Origin: Acidobacteriaceae bacterium
GTDB lineage: Bacteria; Acidobacteriota; Terriglobia; Terriglobales; Acidobacteriaceae
Assembly (NCBI GenBank): GCA_030044455.1
Contig: JASHVU010000289.1
Span: forward strand, 1-14,116
Direction of reading: 5' to 3'
Length of the DNA: 14,116 bases
Shown: positions 1 through 5,783 of the stretch, piece after piece
Layout of the letters: each line of letters starts with the position of its first letter
How positions within the stretch are numbered: position 1 is the first letter of the stretch
Position numbers and translations under genes: made by a program
The notes under the pieces: model-generated
Seen by the model: only the letters and a program-made list of their open reading frames with translations
Databases searched by the model: none
Told to the model about the DNA's origin: nothing

Positions 1-1
1 G

Positions 2-169
2 TGGGTGCACCTGCGCCGCTGCCTCACCTGCGGCCACGTGGGCTGCTGCGACTCGTCAAAGAATCGCCACGCGCGCGCGCATTTCCATGAGACGCAGCAT
101 CCGCTCATCCAGTCGGCCGAGCGCGGCGAAGACTGGCGCTGGTGTTACATCGACGACGCCTATCTATAA
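2..169 (+). CDS. UBP-type zinc finger protein, C-terminal part
   Basis: This is the 3' end of a gene that begins left of the window; 55 residues are visible before a TAA stop. The translation carries a dense Cys/His pattern (C-x2-C, then GHVGCCD, then the NRHARAHFHETQHPL stretch), which is the signature of the UBP-type (ubiquitin-hydrolase-like) zinc finger. It ends in the family's typical tail with the words WRWCYIDDAYL. In eukaryotes this finger binds the free C-terminus of ubiquitin; bacterial stand-alone versions are short proteins of unknown role, so only the fold is claimed here. A degraded relative of the same tail lies at about 978-1124. The N-terminal Cys ligands and the start codon are outside the window. 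Confidence 0.85.
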   Translation, partial: WVHLRRCLTCGHVGCCDSSKNRHARAHFHETQHPLIQSAERGEDWRWCYIDDAYL

Positions 170-259
170 AAGCGGAGTTCAGAAGAGAGCACTTTAGCCA
201 CAAAAATCTGATGCCCAGCGACGTGATAGAAGATATTTAACTCATACGGCACTTGGCTT

Positions 260-565
260 TTGATTATTGAGAGCTTTTCCTCGGCAAGAATCTGCGCTGC
301 AAATCCTTTGCTTGACGGGATCAGGGACTTGCGTAAAGGATTTGAAAGCGCGCGAGGCACCGTTTACCTCCGCCCCGCGGCCGAAGACCTGTTCGTGAAG
401 GCCGCGATTGAGAAAGACGGCGCTGGAAAGCCTCAACCTCTCAACACCAATTCTTTATTCGGTATAGCAGGTTTCTCGGTTACAATTGAGGCCCCGACAC
501 CCAAGCCGAAAACGTCGATTGACTGCCAGGTTGAAGGGCATCAAATTCCCGAAAGGAATATCGAT
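260..565 (+). other. Open in-frame extension upstream of the 566 gene
   Basis: This stretch is stop-free in the same frame as the gene at 566-955 and could extend that protein by 102 residues from a TTG at 260. No ribosome binding site precedes that TTG, and in-frame stops lie just upstream at 224-229. The middle (about residues 33-50 of the extended product, with the words TVYLRP and AAEDLFVKAA) looks coding by codon choice. A chance opening this long is unlikely but not excluded. It could be the true N-terminus, or a remnant of an older gene. The preceding bases 170-259 show no feature I can support. Confidence 0.4.
552..557 (+). promoter_or_regulatory. Ribosome binding site favouring the ATG at 566
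   Basis: AAAGGA lies 8 nt upstream of the ATG at 566, a good Shine-Dalgarno match and spacing. It is the reason for choosing the shorter start over the TTG at 260, which lacks such a site. Confidence 0.5.
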
Positions 566-955
566 ATGAGTTCACCGACACGGTCTGTCAACCAGCCGCC
601 CGTACCGCAATACATGCTGCCCTCTGATGTTCGCAGCGCCTTCGAACGTCTTGGTTGGGTACCATATTCAGGAGATCTCTACTTCAACGGCGCGGGAACT
701 ACGACTCATCCTCACCTCCACTTGAAAACCAGTTCGCAGTTCAGGTTGGTGCGAGTCGATCGTGATATCAGACTCGCGGTTACGATGCTTGCATGGAGCG
801 ATGGTGGTCAGGGCCGGGGCGGAGGAGGGACGACTTTCATTCGGGACGGCAACGTTCGCATACAAGATTGGGAAGATTATATCGATATCTTCCGTATGAG
901 CCGGGCTATGGCCGATGAGTTTTCATGGATTATGGACTACTTCACGAGAGGTTAG
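566..955 (+). CDS. Hypothetical protein, 129 aa
   Basis: I do not recognise this protein. The ATG at 566 was chosen for its Shine-Dalgarno site; an alternative TTG at 260 would give 231 residues. From the short start it reads as a soluble protein. It opens with a Pro/Ser-rich leader, followed by a segment with the words SAFERLGWVPYSGDLYF. A histidine cluster HPHLHL comes next, near the middle, then a Gly-rich loop (GGQGRGGGG). The tail is acidic and aromatic (DWEDYIDIF, then FSWIMDYF). There is no signal peptide or membrane segment. It sits between a zinc-finger gene and a decayed copy of that gene, so it may have arrived by insertion or rearrangement. The codon mix is less G+C-rich than the flanking genes, which fits acquired DNA but does not prove it. 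Confidence 0.55.
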   Translation: MSSPTRSVNQPPVPQYMLPSDVRSAFERLGWVPYSGDLYFNGAGTTTHPHLHLKTSSQFRLVRVDRDIRLAVTMLAWSDGGQGRGGGGTTFIRDGNVRIQDWEDYIDIFRMSRAMADEFSWIMDYFTRG

Positions 956-977
956 GCTGGTGAGCTGTGAGTAAGCG

Positions 978-1124
978 GAAGGCTGCTTCTTCGGGCTGTA
1001 GAACACTTGGAACTGTCGCCAGAATGCGCGGATCCCTTTCCACGAGACAAAACATTCGCTGATTGAGAACGCCGAGCGCGGCGAAAGCCGGCGCTGGTGG
1101 TAGATCGACGACGCCTACGCATAG
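978..1124 (+). pseudogene. Decayed copy of the UBP zinc finger tail
   Basis: Read in one frame, this region gives a recognisable but broken version of the zinc-finger tail at 2-169: FHETKHSLIENAERGE aligns with FHETQHPLIQSAERGE, and IDDAYA followed by TAG aligns with IDDAYL followed by TAA. In-frame stops at 999-1001 and 1101-1103 interrupt it. The second falls where the intact copy has a Tyr codon, and the Cys ligands upstream are mostly lost. Two blocks are still identical at the DNA level: 15 nt (116-130 versus 1071-1085) and 14 nt (149-162 versus 1104-1117). It is therefore a dead duplicate or the remnant of a paralogue, not a functional gene. Confidence 0.75.
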
Positions 1125-1242
1125 ACGGCGCTCCGGTTAGCGAATACGGACTCGTTACCTGCTGCCCCGGCAAAGAGCTATATCGAGTCGCTCCGGGCTG
1201 TGATATGCTTTTCGGGCAAATTCCACCGGACCGGTTAACTCG

Positions 1243-4044
1243 ATGAAGCGCTGCACGATCCTGCTGCTCTTGGCATTTGTTTTCGCCTTGCCTTGCACAA
1301 TGCTCGGACAAATCGCTGACGCCAAGCCGTGCCCGATCGAAGCACCCAGCGTTACCACCAATACGCCCAACATCTTCAACGACCAGCAGGAGCAGGACCT
1401 TGGCGACGCGTTAGCTGAAATGTTCGAGGCGGACATGCGACTTGCCGAGCCGGGTAAGGACGACGAGCTGACCCGTATTGGGGAGAAACTGCTGGCACAG
1501 TTGCCATCCAGCGGCATCAAGTATCACTTCCGCATCTACGACTCCGGTGATATCAATGCCTTTTCGACAACGGGAGGCCGCGTCTACATCAGCCGCAAGC
1601 TGATTACGGCTGTAAAGAACGAAGACGCGCTGGCAGGTGTAGTGGCGCACGAGCTCGGCCATCTTGCGGCGCATCAGGTTGCTATCGGCATGACCTACGG
1701 CTTTAAGGTCCGTCTCGGAGTTACGCAAGTGGGTGACCGGGCCGATATTTTCGCCAAGGTGCATAAGTACTTCAATACACCTGAGAATCCCAACGAGAAC
1801 AATGATTATGAGGCTAAAGACGAATTAGTTGCCGACCATCTGGCAATTTACGCAATGGTGAAGGCGGGCTACGCCCCGGCCAGTTTTCCTGCTTTCTTGA
1901 ACGACGTAATGGTGAACAAAGGCAAGACTGGAAACTGGCTGACCGACACCTTTGGGCTCACCAACGACGACCAGAGGCGGTACCGCGAATCGCTGAAGCT
2001 AATCAATGAACTGCCGCAGGGCTGCCTCGACCGCAAGCCGACGGCCAGCGACGCGTTCCTCGCCTGGCAGCGCGGCATCGTCGAAGAGCGCGTGCAAACC
2101 GCCGCGGCAAACGTGGCCGGCGATAAGCCGGTTAAGCTTGACCCGCCGTTGCGGCCGAACCCGTGGCGCATCCGCTTCAGTCCCGACGGCAGATATGTTC
2201 TCGTGCAGGACGAAGGCAGTATTACCGTGGTGGACGCGAATGCTCACAAGGTTCTCTTTCGCCTAGACGCGCCAGAAGCCAACGGCGCGATGTTCACTCC
2301 CGATTCCACTGGCCTCGTCTTCGATGACGACAAGCTGCGCGTGGAGCGTTGGGATGTTGCCAGCGGGAAAAAGATCGATACCAAAGAGATGATTGTGTAC
2401 GACGGATGCACGCAGAATAAGCTCGCCCCTGACGGCAAGACGCTGGTCTGCCTTAAGGCGCAATTCGGCGACGCTAACGTGAAAGTCGGTTTGAGTCTCA
2501 TCGATGTCGATTCAGGCAAGCCGTATCTCGACAAGCCAAATTTCTACACTGCCAGCGCATTCACTGCCAGGTCGGAACTGATTGATGTAGCCGGCAGCAT
2601 AATGAGCGGGTCCAACTTTGCGTCGGTGCTTATCGATCCGACCGGCCATTATCTTCTGATCTCGATTGTGGACCAAACTGTGGCATTTGACCTTCAGAAG
2701 CGCCAGCAGATTCAGCTTGGCGGAAAACTGAAGGGCCTGCCCGATTCGACGATGACTTTTCTGGGACCTGACAAGTTTTACGTGGTCTTGAGGTCATTGG
2801 GCGCCAAGGTCCCTTACCCGGCCCAGGTGCTCAGCTTCCCTGATGGCAACGTTCTGAACGAAACGTCAATTGGGGACCAATCACTCCACGGCGCAACCAA
2901 AGGTGACCTGATTCTTGCGGGGCCGTTCAAGGACTTTGCGACCGGAATCGTGGACCCCACCACGACAAGAATTGTAGGCGGCTGGCAATTCGACTCCGCC
3001 GATTTGTGGGAGAAATACCTCGCTGCCGAAACCGCCGCAGGCGGATTGTTTCTTGGACATCTTGGCGCCAGCGATGGGGTGCAGCTTGACCTTCCACTAG
3101 GCCCATTGCCAAAGCCTTATGCGGCGCAATTCTCTCCCGACGGAAAATACCTTGCAGTTTCGCTTAAGGGGCGCACGGGTGTTTGGGACTTATCGACCGG
3201 CAGGCAGCTCAACTTGATGCGGCCCATGAGTTCACTGTGGGTTGACGATCATGATCACTTGTACGGCATCCTGCCAAAGTATTTAACGCACGATGAAGAC
3301 GAGATTGAGATGGAGTTGGGAGGGCAGGGCGCTAAGGAGCTCGGCAAGCCGGAGAAGGACGAGCGGCAGCACGAGAATTATCAATACGTCTTCAAGTCGA
3401 TGGGCAAGAACACTGACCTGAGTTATCACGCGACGCTTGAAGTAAAGGATATGGAGAAGCAGACCGTGCTGTGGTCGCATGATTATCCTGGCGAAAGCCC
3501 CGTGTGCTGGCCTTCGGACGACAGCCGAATGATGCTGGCGTGGGACCTGACCAGCAATACAGCGAAGGGCGAGATTAAGAAATATCCTAGGTTGCAGGAC
3601 CAGACCAAGAACCTCGCGACACACAGGAAAGGATTGCTGATCGAAACAGTCGATCCTAAAACCGGCGAGCCACTTGAAGAGGTGGCCCTTCCGGAGGCCG
3701 ACTTGTCGAGCGGACAGAATGATGAGCGTTTTGCGCGCGTCTCAGGCGAATACCTGCTGGTGAACGGAGAGCATGGCAACACAGCCATCTATCGGATCGA
3801 TTCGGGTGCGAGGGTCGGCGAGTTTTTTGGCTCGCCTGTCGCGACGGATGCCTCGAAAGGGCTTATCGCGGCCGTAAATCGCGAAGATGAGCTCATTATG
3901 GCGGAGGAAAAGTCCGGCAAGGAGCTTGAGCGCTTTTCTCTCGGCTCGCCGGTACGGCTGGCGCGCATCACGACCGGCAGCGATGCCAAACTGCTGGTGC
4001 TCACTGCCGACGAAATTGTGCATCAGATTCCGCTACCACAGTAG
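1243..4044 (+). CDS. Secreted M48-type metallopeptidase with C-terminal beta-propeller-like region
   Basis: 933 residues. An N-terminal signal peptide (charged MKR, hydrophobic core about residues 5-20) implies export. The peptidase domain covers about residues 45-250 and shows the zinc site HELGH at 136-140 and the downstream ELVAD at 194-198, which supplies the third ligand in the M48 (HtpX/Oma1/BepA-like) family. The remaining two thirds has repeated WD40/PD40-like blades; two clear ones start FSPDGRYVL near 312 and FSPDGKYLAV at 630. Periplasmic M48 enzymes usually degrade misfolded envelope proteins and often carry TPR repeats; the propeller here would be a different substrate or partner module, which is inference. 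The ATG at 1243 was chosen because it directly precedes the signal peptide; no strong Shine-Dalgarno is seen. A weak extended -10 (TGATATGCT, 1201-1209) lies upstream without a clear -35. Confidence 0.88.
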   Translation: MKRCTILLLLAFVFALPCTMLGQIADAKPCPIEAPSVTTNTPNIFNDQQEQDLGDALAEMFEADMRLAEPGKDDELTRIGEKLLAQLPSSGIKYHFRIYDSGDINAFSTTGGRVYISRKLITAVKNEDALAGVVAHELGHLAAHQVAIGMTYGFKVRLGVTQVGDRADIFAKVHKYFNTPENPNENNDYEAKDELVADHLAIYAMVKAGYAPASFPAFLNDVMVNKGKTGNWLTDTFGLTNDDQRRYRESLKLINELPQGCLDRKPTASDAFLAWQRGIVEERVQTAAANVAGDKPVKLDPPLRPNPWRIRFSPDGRYVLVQDEGSITVVDANAHKVLFRLDAPEANGAMFTPDSTGLVFDDDKLRVERWDVASGKKIDTKEMIVYDGCTQNKLAPDGKTLVCLKAQFGDANVKVGLSLIDVDSGKPYLDKPNFYTASAFTARSELIDVAGSIMSGSNFASVLIDPTGHYLLISIVDQTVAFDLQKRQQIQLGGKLKGLPDSTMTFLGPDKFYVVLRSLGAKVPYPAQVLSFPDGNVLNETSIGDQSLHGATKGDLILAGPFKDFATGIVDPTTTRIVGGWQFDSADLWEKYLAAETAAGGLFLGHLGASDGVQLDLPLGPLPKPYAAQFSPDGKYLAVSLKGRTGVWDLSTGRQLNLMRPMSSLWVDDHDHLYGILPKYLTHDEDEIEMELGGQGAKELGKPEKDERQHENYQYVFKSMGKNTDLSYHATLEVKDMEKQTVLWSHDYPGESPVCWPSDDSRMMLAWDLTSNTAKGEIKKYPRLQDQTKNLATHRKGLLIETVDPKTGEPLEEVALPEADLSSGQNDERFARVSGEYLLVNGEHGNTAIYRIDSGARVGEFFGSPVATDASKGLIAAVNREDELIMAEEKSGKELERFSLGSPVRLARITTGSDAKLLVLTADEIVHQIPLPQ

Positions 4045-4080
4045 GCTGGCGCTCTTAATCATGCCTGGGCGCGGTTCCTG

Positions 4081-4086
4081 TATTAT
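4081..4086 (+). promoter_or_regulatory. Candidate -10 box of the retron transcript
   Basis: TATTAT, preceded directly by TG, would place the start of transcription at about 4092-4094, only a few nucleotides before the a1 repeat at 4097. That position is what a retron promoter should have. No convincing -35 hexamer is visible at 16-18 nt, so this is a tentative call. Confidence 0.35.
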
Positions 4087-4096
4087 GCCTCACAAG

Positions 4097-4110
4097 GTGG
4101 AGCGCTCCAA
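4097..4110 (+). repeat. Retron a1 inverted repeat
   Basis: 14-nt left arm of the perfect inverted repeat that bounds the candidate retron RNA. It contains the self-complementary 12-mer TGGAGCGCTCCA, so the two arms are also partly direct repeats of each other. Confidence 0.75.
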
Positions 4111-4250
4111 GCATGGATCATGCCGGGCCCTTCTGGGTTCGGTGTGAGCCTCTCTGGGGTTACCCCAGGGGAACGTGAAGAACTTGCCGATCCATCGCGT
4201 GACCGTGGCCTGCGCTCCCGCGCAGATCAGCTCACGCCATGCACGACTCG

Positions 4251-4264
4251 TTGGAGCGCTCCAC
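4251..4264 (+). repeat. Retron a2 inverted repeat
   Basis: 14-nt right arm, the exact reverse complement of 4097-4110. It ends 32 nt before the chosen start codon of the reverse transcriptase, the usual order a1-msr-msd-a2-RT. Confidence 0.75.
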
Positions 4265-4296
4265 TGCAACTCCCGAGGCCCAATCCGCAGTTTTTG

Positions 4297-5628
4297 ATGG
4301 CGCTGGCGCGGGCGATTCTGGCAGGCGAGCCGAGGCCGAGTGCGATTGCCGCGCGGCTGCGCGATTTGCTGGGGCGCGACTGGCGCTGGATTAATGGGCT
4401 TGCAAAGAGGTACGCCGAGAAATTTGCCCGTGGCACGCGGCCGCGCGCGAAGGCAGTGGTAGAATTTCTCAACTCCGACGCTGGATTCAGCGGCGCCTAT
4501 GCGCGGAGCAAGATAAAGCCTGTTATCGTCAATCGCTTCGGCTCTCCCGTGCGGATGCTGCCGGTGCGCGCGGCGGCAGAGTGGCAGGTTCCGGCCATTG
4601 AAACGGAAGGCGCGCTGGCTGCGTGGCTGCGAGCCACGGCCGAAGAACTGGAATGGTTTGCCGATCTGAAGCGGTTTGGCGCGCGCAGCCGCGAAGAAAA
4701 GCTGCGCCACTACAATTACTGCGTGCTGCCCAAGCCCGGCGGCAGCGTGCGGTTGATTGAAGCTCCCAAGCAGCGGCTCAAGCAGATGCAGCGCCAAATT
4801 CTGACCGGGATTCTGGAACGCATTCCTGCGCACGATGCAGCGCATGGATTCGTGAGGGGCCGTTCGATTAAAACATTCGCGGCCGCGCACACCGGTCAGC
4901 GTGTGGTGCTGCGCATGGACCTGCGCGACTTTTTCCCGTCAATCCGCTCGACGAGGGTGCAGGCGTTGTTCCGCACGGCGGGCTACCCTGAGCGTGTGGC
5001 CGATCTGCTGGGTGGCCTGTGCACAACGGGCACGCCGAGCCATGTATTCAGCGCGAAGCACCCCTCAAATACGGGATTCAATGTCGATCCCATTGCGCTG
5101 CATCACGCGCGGCAGATCCATGCAATTCCGCATTTGCCGCAGGGTGCGCCCACATCGCCGGCACTGGCGAATTTGTGCGCGTATCGTGCCGATTGCCGTT
5201 TGAGCGGATTGGCCCGAGCGGCTCGTGCAACCTACACGCGCTACGCCGACGACCTGGCGTTTTCCGGTGGCGAAGATTTCGAACGATGCGTGGAACGGTT
5301 TGCTGTTCATGCCGCCGCAATTTTGCTGGAAGAAGGATTTGAGGTAAATCATCGCAAGACACGCGTGATGCGCCGCGGCGTGCGGCAATACCTCGCAGGA
5401 GTTGTGGCGAACGAGCATGTGAATGTGATTCGGGCGGACTTTGACCGGCTCAAGGCAACGCTCACCAACTGCGTGCGCCTGGGGCCTGCAAGTCAGAACC
5501 GCGAAGGCTTCACAAACTTTCGCGCACACCTGGCTGGGCGCGTCTCGTTTGTGGCAATGTTGGACCCGCAGAAGGGTTTGCGGCTCAAGAAGATCTTTGA
5601 GCAGATTGCATGGACGGAGGAGCGATGA
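4297..5628 (+). CDS. Retron-family reverse transcriptase
   Basis: 443 residues from the ATG at 4297. The frame is open back to an ATG at 4120, but that region is the structured RNA and its translation looks non-protein-like. Similarity to the family begins around 4294, so the later start is chosen although it lacks a clear Shine-Dalgarno (GAGG at 4275 is too distant). The RT motifs run in order: KPGGSVRLIEAPK (primer-grip side); AHGFVRGRSI; RMDLRDFFPSI with catalytic D208; LPQGAPTSP around Q282; YADD at 316-319; then a C-terminal thumb. RNA is copied into the DNA part of msDNA, primed from a 2'-OH of the partner RNA. The order and an extra ~130-residue N-terminal helical region resemble the long myxobacterial (Mx162-like) retron RTs. 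Two hallmarks deviate: NAxxH reads FAAAH (194-198) and VTG reads LAG (366-368). No nuclease, HNH or maturase domain is fused. Group II and DGR enzymes are excluded by motif. Confidence 0.9.
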   Translation: MALARAILAGEPRPSAIAARLRDLLGRDWRWINGLAKRYAEKFARGTRPRAKAVVEFLNSDAGFSGAYARSKIKPVIVNRFGSPVRMLPVRAAAEWQVPAIETEGALAAWLRATAEELEWFADLKRFGARSREEKLRHYNYCVLPKPGGSVRLIEAPKQRLKQMQRQILTGILERIPAHDAAHGFVRGRSIKTFAAAHTGQRVVLRMDLRDFFPSIRSTRVQALFRTAGYPERVADLLGGLCTTGTPSHVFSAKHPSNTGFNVDPIALHHARQIHAIPHLPQGAPTSPALANLCAYRADCRLSGLARAARATYTRYADDLAFSGGEDFERCVERFAVHAAAILLEEGFEVNHRKTRVMRRGVRQYLAGVVANEHVNVIRADFDRLKATLTNCVRLGPASQNREGFTNFRAHLAGRVSFVAMLDPQKGLRLKKIFEQIAWTEER

Positions 5629-5685
5629 AAGTGGAACGGCCTTTCAGGAGGCGGAGCAACTCAACAGGGTGTTGGAAAACCATTC

Positions 5686-5712
5686 CGCGGGGGTTAACCC
5701 CCGCGCCGTTTT
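5686..5712 (+). terminator. Strong hairpin terminator after the retron RT
   Basis: A perfect 8-bp G+C stem, CGCGGGGG (5686-5693) and CCCCCGCG (5698-5705) around a TTAA loop, is followed three bases later by TTTT (5709-5712). It lies 57 nt past the RT stop and fits a rho-independent terminator. The short T run and the neighbouring second hairpin leave open that it is a REP-like dispersed repeat. Confidence 0.6.
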
Positions 5713-5723
5713 GTGAACTCGAC

Positions 5724-5743
5724 GGTACGGCTGAAGCCGTGCC
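5724..5743. repeat. REP-like hairpin between converging genes
   Basis: GGTACGGC (5724-5731) pairs with GCCGTGCC (5736-5743) around a TGAA loop, with one G-U pair, and is followed by CTTTC. It sits between the plus-strand RT and the minus-strand S1 gene and may end transcription from the latter. The sequence type (ACGGCTGAAGCCGT core) is reminiscent of dispersed palindromes in acidobacterial genomes; that is from memory and no second copy exists in this window. Confidence 0.45.
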
Positions 5744-5783
5744 CTTTCAAAACTGAGGCGCAATGGAGCTTTTCCGTCGCTTC

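Larger units (their letters stand above)
4097..4264 (+). ncRNA. Candidate retron ncRNA (msr-msd)
   Basis: The segment lies directly upstream of the reverse transcriptase and has the architecture of a retron RNA. Its ends, 4097-4110 (GTGGAGCGCTCCAA) and 4251-4264 (TTGGAGCGCTCCAC), are perfect inverted repeats and would form the a1/a2 stem. G4111, in the context AAGC immediately after a1, is the natural candidate for the branching guanosine. Stem-loops follow: 4111-4115 with 4119-4123 (loop GAT); 4123-4130 with 4135-4142 (loop TTCT, two G-U pairs); and 4151-4159 with 4163-4171 (loop TTA). The presumed msd is a two-part hairpin, 4198-4202 with 4232-4236 outside and CTGCGC/GCGCAG (4210-4215 with 4220-4225, loop TCCC) inside. 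GCATGG (4111-4116) can alternatively pair with CCATGC (4237-4242), extending the a1/a2 stem. The msr/msd boundary and msDNA length are not determined. Confidence 0.75.

Noticed and set aside
1243..4044. M48 protease as the retron effector
   Set aside because: It has a signal peptide and so acts outside the cytoplasm. It is separated from the retron by a gap with its own -10-like box, and nothing else links them.
4120..4296. N-terminal 59 codons of the RT frame as protein
   Set aside because: They overlap the msr-msd hairpins and the a2 repeat, give no family-like sequence, and similarity to RTs begins only near 4294. The later ATG was used.
4090..4890. 266-residue open frame on the minus strand across the retron RNA and the RT 5' half
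   Set aside because: It lies antisense to the RT, whose reverse-transcriptase motifs prove the plus strand is coding. Its product is a Pro/Arg/His-rich low-complexity shadow.
4120..5628. Group II intron or diversity-generating retroelement
   Set aside because: No maturase or HNH domain and no intron domain V/VI sequence follows the RT. The QGAPTSP motif and absence of a template/variable repeat pair exclude a diversity-generating element.
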